NCBI RefSeq assembly: GCF_005298175.1
Contig: NZ_SZYH01000002.1
Location: 496,001-560,000, forward strand
Direction of reading: 5' to 3'
DNA: 64,000 nucleotides
Source of the DNA: Marinobacter panjinensis
GTDB lineage: Bacteria; Pseudomonadota; Gammaproteobacteria; Pseudomonadales; Oleiphilaceae
Shown: positions 35,661-46,745 of the stretch, piece after piece
Numbering within the stretch: position 1 is the stretch's first letter
Layout: the number at the start of each line of letters is the position of its first letter
The notes under the pieces: model-generated
What the model was told of the DNA's origin: nothing
Database searches by the model: none
Seen by the model: the letters and a program-made list of their open reading frames with translations, nothing else
Position numbers and translations under genes: made by a program

Positions 35661-37559
35661 CTATTGTTCATATGCAGGTTTGGTGGGGCTCCTTCCCATC
35701 AGGTGTTTCACTCTCTCCTCCAATACCTCAGCATTCGCCTGGTCCGCTGGCAGTGGGTCGTCGGCCAGCAACTCGATCCGCGACCAGAACCGCCTGGGAA
35801 AATGCCTCAGAGCCGGGCCGCCGCAGTGGCTGAAAAAGCTGCCCCAAAGCCCACTCAGCGCCATGGGAACAACGGGCACGGGGCTGCGCTCCAGGATAAC
35901 GTCAACCCCGCTGCGGAAGGTACCCACTTCGCCATCGGTAGTCAGCCGGCCTTCGGGGAAGATGCAAACCACGTTGCCAGCCTCCAGCTCTTCATCAATG
36001 CGTTCGAAGGCGGCCTCATAGATCTCCGGTACGCGGTTACGGGAGCCGATGGGAATGGTTTTGGCGAGCCGGAACAGGGCACCCAGTAGCGGCGTTTTGA
36101 AGATCCGGTAATCCATAACGAAGCGGACCGGTCGCCTTACCGCGCCAGCGATGACCAGCGCGTCCATGTAGGTGACGTGGTTACAGACCAGCAGCACCGG
36201 GCCTTCCTCCGGAATTCGGTGCAGCCCTTCGTGGCGAACCCGGTAGATGGTGTGTGAGAGCACCCAGACGATAAACCGCAGGGCGAATTCCGGTACCTGC
36301 TGGTAGACAAACCCTGCCACCACCAGGTTCATGATCGACAGAACCAGGAAGAACTCAGGAACACTGAGGCCGATAACCCCCAGCATCAGGATGCCCATGA
36401 TGGCACTGACCACCATGAACAGGGCGTTGAAGACGTTCAGGGCCGCAATCACACGGGCCCTCCGGTCCTCCGGGGTTTCCCGTTGTACGAAGGCGTAAAG
36501 CGGTACGATAAACAATCCGCCAAAAAAGCCGATGCCCAGCAGGTCAATGGCCACCTGCCTGTGCTGGCTGTCGCTGAGAATCATCCACCAGTCGGTCGGT
36601 ACCGGGTTGGCGGGCATATTGAAGTAGAGGTCAAGCCCGAACAGGCTGATGCCCAGGGAACCTATGGGCACAATGCCCAGCTCGATCCGGTGGCCGGAAA
36701 GCCGTTCACAGGCTACGGACCCCAGTGCGATACCAATGGTGAAAACAGCCAGTAACAGAGTGACAACGGTTTCGTCGCCCATGAGGTCGGTCTGGGCAAA
36801 GCCGGGAAACTGGGTGAGGTAGGCGGCACCCAGGAACCAGAACCAGGAAATGGCCATAATGCACAGCAGCACCGAATGGTTTTCCGCTGCCAGTCGCATC
36901 AGGCGCCAGGTTTCCTGCAAGGGTCGAAGGCGTACCGTCATTTCCGGATGGGTGGCCCCGGTAACGGGCACCTGCCGTGCGGCGATATAGCCAATTACCG
37001 CCAGGGCCAGAACGCCGATTGCTGCAAGCTTCTCGGGCTGGCTGCTGGCCATCAGCAGGCCCGCAGTGATAGTGCCCACCAGAATCGCCACGAACGTTCC
37101 CATTTCCACCAGGGCGTTGCCGCCCACCAGTTCGTCTTCCCTGAGCACCTGGGGCAGGATGGCGTACTTGACCGGGCCAAAAAACGTGGACTGCACACCC
37201 ATCAGGAAGAGCAGCAACAGTAGCGATTCGTACCATCCGGCCCAAAGCCCGGCGGCAGCCAATACCATGATGGCGATTTCTGCCAGTTTGACCCAGCGAA
37301 TCACCCGGGATTTCTCGTACTTGTCTGCCAGCTGGCCGGCGATTCCGGAGAACAGGAAAAAGGGCAGGATGAACAGGAAAGCGGCCATATTCACCACCAC
37401 ATCAGTGGGCAGGCCCATAAGGCCACCGGTGGTGTAGGTGATCAGCAACAGCAGGCTGTTGCGAAACAGGTTGTCGTTAAATGCGCCAGAGAACTGCGTC
37501 AGGAAGAACGGCAGGAATCGTCGCTCGGAAAGTAGCCGGAACTGGCTGTGATCGTCCAT
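35661..37559 (-). CDS. MFS transporter fused to 1-acylglycerol-3-phosphate acyltransferase
   Basis: 632 residues. Residues about 1-410 form a 12-helix MFS carrier of the LplT lysophospholipid type. Residues about 430-620 form a PlsC acyltransferase with the catalytic NHVTYMD (H-x4-D) and FPEGRLTTDGE substrate motif. It looks like the E. coli LplT and Aas functions on one chain without the acyl-ACP synthetase. Likely it flips lysophospholipid across the inner membrane and reacylates it. Monocistronic, divergent from the diguanylate cyclase. The family is commonly fused, so the architecture is not unique. Confidence 0.92.
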   Translation of the reverse strand: MDDHSQFRLLSERRFLPFFLTQFSGAFNDNLFRNSLLLLITYTTGGLMGLPTDVVVNMAAFLFILPFFLFSGIAGQLADKYEKSRVIRWVKLAEIAIMVLAAAGLWAGWYESLLLLLFLMGVQSTFFGPVKYAILPQVLREDELVGGNALVEMGTFVAILVGTITAGLLMASSQPEKLAAIGVLALAVIGYIAARQVPVTGATHPEMTVRLRPLQETWRLMRLAAENHSVLLCIMAISWFWFLGAAYLTQFPGFAQTDLMGDETVVTLLLAVFTIGIALGSVACERLSGHRIELGIVPIGSLGISLFGLDLYFNMPANPVPTDWWMILSDSQHRQVAIDLLGIGFFGGLFIVPLYAFVQRETPEDRRARVIAALNVFNALFMVVSAIMGILMLGVIGLSVPEFFLVLSIMNLVVAGFVYQQVPEFALRFIVWVLSHTIYRVRHEGLHRIPEEGPVLLVCNHVTYMDALVIAGAVRRPVRFVMDYRIFKTPLLGALFRLAKTIPIGSRNRVPEIYEAAFERIDEELEAGNVVCIFPEGRLTTDGEVGTFRSGVDVILERSPVPVVPMALSGLWGSFFSHCGGPALRHFPRRFWSRIELLADDPLPADQANAEVLEERVKHLMGRSPTKPAYEQ

Positions 37560-37754
37560 GATTGGTGTCCATCATCGGCTTGTTGACCGGGAATATTCTG
37601 CCACAAATTGGTCAATGGAACAGGGCATTGGCTGTGAGGGAAGGCCCGCTGTGCCTGTTGCTTACAAAGATTTTCAGTATTTAACGATTGCGGTGAGCAG
37701 GTTTGTGAATTCCGTCGTAATCTAAGCCTAATTATTCTGAAGAATGCCAGCTCT

Positions 37755-38816
37755 ATGAGTCATCCCGGGACCACGTCTGCCAGAGAGCCCTTCAGGGAGC
37801 GTCGCCCGCAATTCTGGCAGGTTGCCAAGCGCTGCTGTCAGATCGCGGCTTCGGTTGATGTGGCATTTTTCTTTCTTTTCCATCTTCTGGGCTCCCCCAT
37901 CCTGGCCTGGGTCAATGTGGTCAGCGTTGCCATGTATGTGGTGGCTTACCGGGCGCTGGGGAGACAACAGAACGGCCTGGCCATCAGCCTGATCTGGGCG
38001 GAAGTCATTATCCACGCCGGGCTTGGTATTGTCCTCATCGGCTGGGAGGGTGGGTTTCATTATTACCTGTTGATGTTCATTCCCGCCCTGTTTGTCAGTA
38101 TGCGATTGCGCGCAGCGGTGATTGCGTTGGCGGGGCTGTGGAGCTATTACGTCGCGCTTCACCTTTTGATGTGGTTTATTGAGCCCCTGCAACCCATTGC
38201 GCCTGGTGCCCTGCTTGGCGTTTACCTGTTCAATCTGAGTGTGGTGTTTGCCATGTTCAGTTATCTGTCTTTTTTCTACCTCACCATGGTGACCGCGGCA
38301 AACAGGAAGTTGCGGCGAATGGCGACTACGGACTCGTTAACGGGCCTCTTTAATCGCCGGCATATGACATATCTGGTAGAGAAAGAACTGGCCCGTTTCC
38401 AACGAAACGGTAATCCGGTGGCGTTTCTGGTGCTCGACATTGACCACTTCAAGGCGATCAATGATCAGTACGGCCACGAACTCGGCGACCGGGTGCTGGA
38501 AGATGTCGCCGGTATTATCAAGGCACAGTTGCGCACCCAGGACCTGATTGCCCGCTGGGGTGGGGAAGAGTTCCTGGCCGTACTTCCGGACACCAGAATA
38601 CAGAGCGCCCAGGCCAGCGCAGAGCGGGTACGGGAAGCGCTTATGACCCACGACTGGCGAGCACCCAACGGGGAGCGCATCGATATTACGATCAGCGCTG
38701 GTGTCAGCGAGTTCCGCAGGGACGATGACCTGAATTCTGCCATCAGCAGGGCGGATCGCGCGTTGTATCGCAGTAAGGAGCGTGGCCGTAACCGGGTAGA
38801 GCTGGAGACGGTTTAG
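37755..38816 (+). CDS. membrane diguanylate cyclase (GGDEF)
   Basis: 353 residues: about six transmembrane helices (residues 28-185), then a GGDEF domain (about 190-350) with DIDHFKAINDQYGHELGD and an intact RWGGEEF active site. Lys/Asp positions needed for GTP and metal binding look complete. It makes cyclic di-GMP. I see no RxxD product-inhibition site upstream of GGEEF in the expected form, so feedback inhibition may be weak. ATG 37755; the start is not preceded by a strong ribosome site. It converges with the DUF1853 gene, their ends overlapping by 4 bp. Confidence 0.92.
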   Translation: MSHPGTTSAREPFRERRPQFWQVAKRCCQIAASVDVAFFFLFHLLGSPILAWVNVVSVAMYVVAYRALGRQQNGLAISLIWAEVIIHAGLGIVLIGWEGGFHYYLLMFIPALFVSMRLRAAVIALAGLWSYYVALHLLMWFIEPLQPIAPGALLGVYLFNLSVVFAMFSYLSFFYLTMVTAANRKLRRMATTDSLTGLFNRRHMTYLVEKELARFQRNGNPVAFLVLDIDHFKAINDQYGHELGDRVLEDVAGIIKAQLRTQDLIARWGGEEFLAVLPDTRIQSAQASAERVREALMTHDWRAPNGERIDITISAGVSEFRRDDDLNSAISRADRALYRSKERGRNRVELETV

Positions 38817-39721
38817 CCTGGCCAAGTGCCCGGCACCACGAAAATGCGCGATGCTTCCTGCCAGTAGCCGTCGACCGGTGATGGTTCCAGCACGGCAAAC
38901 AGGCGGGGAATACCGGCTGAACGGACAACCCCCAGTGCCTCTTCGGTTTCCTGGTAGTCAGGGTCCTCCCTCTGACGCCAGGGGCCCAGCCAGTGTGGCT
39001 TGATCAGAGGAACCCATCGCTTTGAGTCATCTGCCATCTTGTCCAGTTCGTCTCTATAGAGCCAGTCACCTCTCAGGTGGTCTGCCGGCACATCAGTAGG
39101 TGGTGCCAGCGTTTGGTCCAATGGATAAAAAAGATAGCCAGGCATGAAGATCCGTGGCCGTGCCGGTGTCCTGATTCCCAGTGACTCGAGAAGGTTGCGG
39201 GCTTCGGGCCTTTCCGTCATCTGGCTCTGGTGGCTGATCAGCCGCTGAGTTTTGATATCCAGACGATCCTTTGCATTGGGTCCGTACCAGAGTGGTGTGT
39301 CCGGACCACCGTCACGATAGCCAAGGTAGAACTTCACGGCGATTTCATGATGTTCAATGGCGTTATCGGCAGGGTTGCGGACTACAAAATCCAGCTCGCC
39401 CAGGGTGATGCCGTTGTTTCTGACGGGCTGGTTTTTAAGCAGAATCTCCCAGCCGAGCAGGTCTTCCAATAGGCATTGGTACAACCGCTCAAAGTAATGG
39501 CCAAGGCGCCGGGCAGGTTGCTCGGTCAGCACGGCCGGACCTATATGGGGGGCGTTGTCCCAGGCCCTCAGCCGTTCCTCGAAATCTTCCGGCAGGTATT
39601 TTTCCGGAACAAATCCCATGGGAGAGCTGATAAGCTGGGGGGCATGACACATCCACGCCAGATGGCGCACGGCTGGAACCCGGTATTGAAGATGGGCTGT
39701 GGTTTCAGGGCGTTGGCTCAT
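38813..39721 (-). CDS. DUF1853 family protein
   Basis: 302 residues from ATG 39721; a TTG 10 codons upstream is the other option. It is soluble, without signal or membrane segments. Conserved-looking blocks include HYFERLYQCLLED, LGELDFVVRN (an acidic E-x-D pattern reminiscent of nuclease-like folds), and KFYLGYRD. DUF1853 has no established function; the E/D...K layout (GELDF...VKFYL) resembles PD-(D/E)XK enzymes, which is only my inference. The gene is divergent from the glyoxalase-like gene, starts 31 bp apart. Confidence 0.85.
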   Translation of the reverse strand: MSQRPETTAHLQYRVPAVRHLAWMCHAPQLISSPMGFVPEKYLPEDFEERLRAWDNAPHIGPAVLTEQPARRLGHYFERLYQCLLEDLLGWEILLKNQPVRNNGITLGELDFVVRNPADNAIEHHEIAVKFYLGYRDGGPDTPLWYGPNAKDRLDIKTQRLISHQSQMTERPEARNLLESLGIRTPARPRIFMPGYLFYPLDQTLAPPTDVPADHLRGDWLYRDELDKMADDSKRWVPLIKPHWLGPWRQREDPDYQETEEALGVVRSAGIPRLFAVLEPSPVDGYWQEASRIFVVPGTWPG

Positions 39722-39752
39722 GGTGGCAGGATAACCCAAGAGGAGAAGCAAT

Positions 39753-40193
39753 ATGCAGTATCTTCACACAATGATCCGGGTGAGCAACCTGGATGAGACC
39801 CTGCACTTTTTCTGCGACTTGCTCGGCATGGTCGAAATCAACCGCAAGAGCAGCGAAAAAGGCCGCTTTACCCTGGTGTTTCTGGCAGCCGCGGACGATG
39901 AAGCGAGGGCCAGAGAGGACAAGGCCCCAATGATCGAACTCACCTACAACTGGGACCCGGAAGAATACACCGGTGGCCGCAATTTCGGGCACCTGGCCTA
40001 TCGGGTGGATGATATCTACGGGTTGTGCAGTCACCTGCAGAGCAATGGTGTTACGATCAACCGGCCACCCCGCGACGGCCACATGGCGTTTATCCGGTCA
40101 CCGGACGGCATATCCATCGAACTGCTCCAGAAAGGTGAAGCCCTGCCGCCGAAGGAACCCTGGGCAAGCATGGACAATACCGGCACATGGTAA
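39753..40193 (+). CDS. VOC-family protein, lactoylglutathione lyase (glyoxalase I)-like
   Basis: 146 residues with the two beta-alpha-beta3 modules of the VOC fold: [20 protein letters not shown] at 7-26 and [19 protein letters not shown] at about 75-93. Candidate metal ligands are His6, Glu62 (IELTYNW), His80 and Glu123 (ISIELLQ), matching glyoxalase I. The reaction would be hemithioacetal of methylglyoxal and glutathione to lactoylglutathione. AGGAG precedes the ATG by 6 bases. It ends 98 bp before manC. The sequence drifts from classic GloA, so another VOC activity is possible. Confidence 0.85.
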   Translation: MQYLHTMIRVSNLDETLHFFCDLLGMVEINRKSSEKGRFTLVFLAAADDEARAREDKAPMIELTYNWDPEEYTGGRNFGHLAYRVDDIYGLCSHLQSNGVTINRPPRDGHMAFIRSPDGISIELLQKGEALPPKEPWASMDNTGTW

Positions 40194-40233
40194 CGGTGGT
40201 GCCCAAAGTGAAACCGGTTTAATCGCCGCTGGC

Positions 40234-40263
40234 GGGACAACCCGGCGGCCTTTGGGGTAAAAT
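40234..40263 (+). promoter_or_regulatory. putative manC promoter
   Basis: GGGACA (40234-40239), an 18-bp spacer, and TAAAAT (40258-40263), 28 bases before the manC ATG. The -35 is poor and the spacing from the start is short but workable. Confidence 0.4.
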
Positions 40264-40291
40264 TCGCGCAAATTCAAGACAAGGACGACCC

Positions 40292-41698
40292 ATGCTTGCA
40301 GTGATTCTTTCTGGTGGTTCCGGTACCCGCTTATGGCCGCTTTCCCGTGAAGCCTATCCCAAGCAGTTTCTGCCGGTGGTGTCTGATGAAACCCTGTTGG
40401 CGGAAACCATTGACCGTGGGCTGGCTCTCGATGAAAAAGCCCGGGTAATGGCGATCACCAACGAGGAACATCGATTCGTTGTGGCCGCCCACTTGCAGGC
40501 CCAGGCGCCAGAGCGCACGGCCGGCATCATCCTGGAACCGGTTGGCCGGAACACCGCACCGGCAATCGCCCTGGCAGCCCTGGCGGCGGCCGAGGAGAAT
40601 CCCGAGGAATTACTGCTGGTCATGCCATCGGATCACGTGCTGAAGAACCAGGCCGTCTTTCGCCAGGCCGTCAGCCAGGGCGCAGAAGCGGCCCGGGCGG
40701 GAAAACTGGTCACTTTCGGCATCGTGCCCAGCGCACCGCACACCGGTTACGGCTATATCAAGGCAGGCCAGGCCCACGAAGGCTTCAACGATGTCGCTGC
40801 CTTCGTGGAAAAGCCGGACGAACAAACAGCTCGCCGGTACCTGGAAGAGGGCGACTATTTCTGGAACAGCGGTATGTTCCTGTTCCGGGCCGACCGTTAC
40901 CTGCAGGAGCTGGAAAGCCAGCAACCCGGGATGCTCAAAGCCTGCCGCGCTGCCTGGAAAGAGCGCAATGCCGACATGGATTTCACCCGGGTGGGAAGCG
41001 AGGCTTTCAAAACCTGCCCGGACGACTCGATTGACTACGCAGTGATGGAAAAAACCCGGGATGCCGTGGTGGTTCCTCTGGACGCCGGCTGGTCAGATGT
41101 CGGCTCCTGGTCTGCACTCTGGGACATCCAGCCCCACGATGAGAATAACAACGTGTGCCGTGGAGATGTCATCACCGAAGACGTTTCCGGTTCCTATATC
41201 CACTCTGAAGGCCGCCTGATTGCTGCGCTGGGCATCACCGATCATGTCATCGTTGAAACCGATGATGTGGTGCTGGTGGCAGACCGTAACCGGGTTCAGG
41301 ATGTCAAAAAGCTGGTTGCCCAGGTCAAGGCCCAGGGTCGCCATGAACACCGGTTCCACAAGAAGGTACATCGTCCCTGGGGCACCTATGAGGGCATTGC
41401 CATGGGCGAGCGCTTCCAGGTCAAACGCATTACCGTCAAGCCCGGCGCGTCGCTGTCATTGCAGAAGCACCATCACCGTGCCGAGCACTGGGTTGTGGTC
41501 AAGGGAACGGCAACAGTCAATCGTGGTGACGATGTGTTGCTGCTGACCGAAGACCAGTCCACCTATATTCCGTTGGGCGTCACCCATCGGCTGACCAATC
41601 CGGGCGTGATTCCTCTGGAACTGATTGAAGTGCAGACCGGTAGCTACCTCGGTGAGGACGACATCGTACGTTTCGAGGACACCTACAACCGGGTCTGA
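40292..41698 (+). CDS. manC: mannose-1-phosphate guanylyltransferase / mannose-6-phosphate isomerase
   Basis: 468 residues. The nucleotidyltransferase half starts LAVILSGGSGTRLWPLSREAYPKQ (residues 2-25, shown in part by GGSGTRLWPLSR) and contains EPVGRNTAPAIALAA and FVEKPD. The C-terminal cupin half (about 350-468) carries HRPWGTYEGIAMGERFQVK and QKHHHRAEHW, the type II phosphomannose isomerase domain. It makes GDP-mannose for exopolysaccharide or lipopolysaccharide, and possibly feeds a mannosyltransferase such as the QTMAN-like protein at 24645. The manB partner is not nearby. Confidence 0.95.
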   Translation: MLAVILSGGSGTRLWPLSREAYPKQFLPVVSDETLLAETIDRGLALDEKARVMAITNEEHRFVVAAHLQAQAPERTAGIILEPVGRNTAPAIALAALAAAEENPEELLLVMPSDHVLKNQAVFRQAVSQGAEAARAGKLVTFGIVPSAPHTGYGYIKAGQAHEGFNDVAAFVEKPDEQTARRYLEEGDYFWNSGMFLFRADRYLQELESQQPGMLKACRAAWKERNADMDFTRVGSEAFKTCPDDSIDYAVMEKTRDAVVVPLDAGWSDVGSWSALWDIQPHDENNNVCRGDVITEDVSGSYIHSEGRLIAALGITDHVIVETDDVVLVADRNRVQDVKKLVAQVKAQGRHEHRFHKKVHRPWGTYEGIAMGERFQVKRITVKPGASLSLQKHHHRAEHWVVVKGTATVNRGDDVLLLTEDQSTYIPLGVTHRLTNPGVIPLELIEVQTGSYLGEDDIVRFEDTYNRV

Positions 41699-41746
41699 AC
41701 GGATCGGCATCAGGAAGATGCCATCGACGAACACAAGGAGAAGTGA

Positions 41747-43156
41747 ATGGAAGACTGGCAAGGATGCCTGAGCCCCCTCTGTCAAACTGCACTGCAACGG
41801 GCACGGGACAACGTCGCCCAACGCGGTGGCTATGCCATCACCGTAGAGGATTTCCTGCTGTCGCTGCTGGATGGCGAGCCCATCATCTGCGATTTCCTCC
41901 GTGGTTGTGGCGTCGACCTTGATGAACTGACCCGCACCATCCAGTGTGAACAACCCATCGTCACCGAGGTGGGAGGCGAAGGCCTGCTGTCCTCGCAACT
42001 TATGTACTGGTTTTCGACTGCCCGTGAACTGAGCGATGCCCCCTGGCTGGATTGGCCAATGCTGTTATCGGTACTGACACGCAATGCCGAGCGGTTGCAG
42101 GAAAAAGCCTACGTTGCCGTGCTGGAACTGGTGAGCCGTTGGCCGGCAACCGATGAAAGCCTGTGCGAGGTTGACGATACAACCGTTCCCGGAGATGCAC
42201 CGGTGGTCATCACCGACCTTGAATGGCTGGCGTTGGCTGAAGATGTGGCGATTACCCTGGCTTCGGTGCCCGGGGCCCTGGTGTGGGTCCGGGGCGCAAG
42301 GGGCAGTGGAAAAACCAGCTGGTTGCAGGCGTTGCTGCCATTTCTGGAGTCCGGATTTGTCAGGCTCGATCTTCGTAACGAGACGGAAGTGATGGCCAGC
42401 GACAGCCCGGCTCTGCCGGCCAATGGCCGAGATCGGCGAGGCTGTCCGGCTCTGATTCTGGACAACATTTCCCCGGATGACCTGGCTGCGATGATGTCAT
42501 CGGACCATGGTCTGGCCAGAGGCCTGGTAACCGGCTACCCGGGCCCCGTCATCATGCTGGGACCGGACTCACCACGAGTTGGCGAAGCCTTTGAGCAGCT
42601 GGAGCGCTCCCTGGGACGGGATTTTGATGTTTTCGACATGCCTGTCACCAGCCCGGGGCAGAAAATGGCCATTCTCACCGCCCATCAGCCGGCCATCGAG
42701 CGGCACTGGAACATCGAATTATCCCCGGCACTTATCCATTATGCGGCGTCGAGCAGGAGCCGGCTGGTGGGTAGTCCGGGTGGTATGCTCCAGTGGGTTG
42801 AACGGGCTGCTGCCAGGCTGAAGCTGTTTGCCGATCGCGGCTCCGTTGAAAGCCTGGCATTGGCGGGAACAACGGATACGCTCAGGCGCCAGGCCCTGGT
42901 GGCAATGGCGCGACAGCAGCCGCTGGAAGGTCTGGAACGGTCCCTTGAAAGCGTTGCCATTGAGCGGGCAGCGGCGGAAGTGGCGTGGCATGAACGTGAG
43001 GCGGAGGGAACGCTTCGTACGTTGAAAGTGGAAGACCTTCGCCATGAACTGGAGCGTTGGGTTGCAGCCCGTCCCGGCCCGGTTCACTATGTTGTCCATT
43101 GTGACCAACCGGCGGGAGAAACAGAGGGTGCGGGATCTCGAGATCTATATTCGTGA
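41747..43156 (+). CDS. half-length Clp-like protein: Clp N-domain plus one degenerate AAA domain
   Basis: 469 residues. Residues 1-125 resemble the double Clp_N repeat of ClpA/ClpV (TALQRARDNVAQRGGYAITVEDFLLSLLD). A Walker A GARGSGKT lies at 183-190. The Walker B-like strand ALILDN (235-240) lacks the usual DE. RSRLVGSPGGMLQWVERAAARLKL near residue 350 parallels the post-AAA1 helix of ClpA/B. The second AAA domain, pore loops and arginine finger are absent. It may bind but not hydrolyse ATP, or act as an adaptor. AAGGAG precedes the ATG. Unrecognised function; the Clp relation is my reading of motifs. Confidence 0.7.
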   Translation: MEDWQGCLSPLCQTALQRARDNVAQRGGYAITVEDFLLSLLDGEPIICDFLRGCGVDLDELTRTIQCEQPIVTEVGGEGLLSSQLMYWFSTARELSDAPWLDWPMLLSVLTRNAERLQEKAYVAVLELVSRWPATDESLCEVDDTTVPGDAPVVITDLEWLALAEDVAITLASVPGALVWVRGARGSGKTSWLQALLPFLESGFVRLDLRNETEVMASDSPALPANGRDRRGCPALILDNISPDDLAAMMSSDHGLARGLVTGYPGPVIMLGPDSPRVGEAFEQLERSLGRDFDVFDMPVTSPGQKMAILTAHQPAIERHWNIELSPALIHYAASSRSRLVGSPGGMLQWVERAAARLKLFADRGSVESLALAGTTDTLRRQALVAMARQQPLEGLERSLESVAIERAAAEVAWHEREAEGTLRTLKVEDLRHELERWVAARPGPVHYVVHCDQPAGETEGAGSRDLYS

Positions 43157-43505
43157 CCTGGAGTCATCAGCAGTATCGGACTGGCTAGCCAGCCATCTTG
43201 ATGAAATTGAGCTTGCAGATGATTCGCTGGGTGACCGGGCAGTGAAGGGTGTGGCCCGGTACAGGGGAAATAGCGTGCGGGTCAGTCTGTATCCGGGGGC
43301 TGGCGGCAAGCGGTATACGTCAGTGATTCTGGAAGGGGAGGACCTTCCCTGGGCGTCGGACCTGGATTGTGCCCGCAGTGCATGGCGAGCCATGGACACC
43401 GAGATACGTTGCAGCCCTGGTGACTGGAAGGAAGGGGAGCCAGTAGAGGACGAGCGCTGGTGGCGGCTGGACCAGCGGGGCGAACAGCTGGCGGTCTGGA
43501 ACTGA
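43128..43505 (+). CDS. hypothetical protein, 125 residues
   Basis: I chose GTG 43128, which starts VRDLEIYIRDLESSAVSDWL and overlaps the upstream gene by 29 bp; an ATG at 43089 and a longer frame from 43044 are alternatives. GGGAG lies about 9 bases upstream of the GTG. The protein is small, acidic and soluble, with a likely alpha/beta layout (DLEIYI..., then NSVRVSLYPGAGGKRYTSVIL). No recognised domain. Its overlap suggests it works with, or is coupled to, the Clp-like protein. An intrinsic terminator follows 8 bases after the stop. Confidence 0.7.
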   Translation: MRDLEIYIRDLESSAVSDWLASHLDEIELADDSLGDRAVKGVARYRGNSVRVSLYPGAGGKRYTSVILEGEDLPWASDLDCARSAWRAMDTEIRCSPGDWKEGEPVEDERWWRLDQRGEQLAVWN

Positions 43506-43513
43506 TGAAACAA

Positions 43514-43544
43514 AAAAAGGGGTAGCCAATGGCTACCCCTTTTT
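43514..43544. terminator. bidirectional intrinsic terminator
   Basis: AAAAAGGGGTAGCC / GGCTACCCCTTTTT, a 14-bp perfect repeat with loop AAT, between the convergent small hypothetical gene and the cold-shock gene. A run of T follows the stem on both strands. Confidence 0.92.
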
Positions 43545-43566
43545 CAATGCATAGAGCCTTCGAAAA

Positions 43567-44169
43567 TCAGTCGTCGCTCAGGATAGACACGTTGTCTGCC
43601 TGAAGGCCCTTGTCCGCTTCCACCACACTGAACCGGACCAACTGGCCCTGGCGCAGAACCCGGCGGCCGCGGCCACGAATCGCACGGAAGTGCACGAAAA
43701 CCTCATCGCCGCTGTCGCGAACGATAAAACCAAAGCCTTTCTTGACGTTGAACCACTTCACGGTACCCTCTTCGTCGCCTTCGGGGGTCGTGTCGTCGAA
43801 ATCATCATCCTCGTCGTCGTATTCAGGCTGGGCTTGCTTGCGTGGTGCGGCTTGACGCGGTGCTGCACTGGCGCGGGAGGTTTGCTGTTTTACGGCTGAC
43901 GGCTTTTTGGCGGCCAGGGCCACTGTCAGGAATCCCGCCAGGCCGAAAAGAACAACAGCAATAATATAGGCTGCAATGCCCTGAGGGCTGCCCAATACAA
44001 ACGTGGTACTGGTTGCATCCTCGCTAGTGCCGGTCTGTGACAGAATCTGGAAGAGTTCCGGGGTGAAAGTCACCAACAGAAAGCCGAGGATAAACGGTGA
44101 CGGAATGGCGACCAGGAGAGCAAGAACGATCGCTTTTGCTGGGTTTTGCATGGACTGAAGTTTCTCCAT
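43567..44169 (-). CDS. membrane-anchored cold-shock domain protein
   Basis: 200 residues. Two transmembrane helices (about 13-35 and 62-85), a flexible Ala/Pro/Gln-rich stretch, a very acidic linker ([19 protein letters not shown], about 117-135), then a complete C-terminal cold-shock domain (about 136-200) with RNP1-like KGFGFI and RNP2-like VFVHF. Normal cold-shock proteins are 65-70 residues and soluble; here RNA/ssDNA binding appears tethered to the inner membrane. ATG 44169 is chosen; ATG 44151 is an alternative. It shares its terminator with the opposite-strand gene. Divergent from slyX. Confidence 0.85.
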   Translation of the reverse strand: MEKLQSMQNPAKAIVLALLVAIPSPFILGFLLVTFTPELFQILSQTGTSEDATSTTFVLGSPQGIAAYIIAVVLFGLAGFLTVALAAKKPSAVKQQTSRASAAPRQAAPRKQAQPEYDDEDDDFDDTTPEGDEEGTVKWFNVKKGFGFIVRDSGDEVFVHFRAIRGRGRRVLRQGQLVRFSVVEADKGLQADNVSILSDD

Positions 44170-44337
44170 TAATCAAACGCTAACGATAAAGAACCGGATA
44201 TCGGGTAAAATCGGGTCTCCGGTCGGTGAAAACCGCCAGGATTTTGTGAGGCATCAAAAATGCCTTGGAAATCCCCCGGCGGGCAAAAGCGGCATGATAC
44301 CAGATAACAGGGAGCGCTGACCAAGCGGCATGAACAC

Positions 44338-44556
44338 ATGAGCGATAAAGATCTACAAGCCAGGCTGGACGAGCTGGAAACGCGGCTGGCATTCCAGGAC
44401 GACGTCATCCATACCCTGAGCGAGCAGGTAGCCCGTCAGGAACTGGACATCCGGGAACTCTGGGAAGCGAAGAAGCAACTGAATACACAGCTGAAAGAAG
44501 TGTCGTCCTCAAATATCAGAACGGAAGAGGACGAAACGCCCCCTCCCCATTACTGA
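44338..44556 (+). CDS. slyX: SlyX family protein
   Basis: 72 residues: a short coiled coil (LQARLDELETRLAFQDDVIH and following) ending in the typical PPPHY tail. SlyX proteins are small, of unknown function, often near fkpA in enterobacteria. Here it stands alone between the cold-shock gene (divergent) and dapE (convergent). The ribosome binding site is weak. The tail makes identification secure. Confidence 0.9.
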   Translation: MSDKDLQARLDELETRLAFQDDVIHTLSEQVARQELDIRELWEAKKQLNTQLKEVSSSNIRTEEDETPPPHY

Positions 44557-44576
44557 TTTGCCCATTACTGATCTGA

Positions 44577-46728
<2,152 letters not shown>

Positions 46729-46745
46729 TGATGTGCTCCTGGTTC

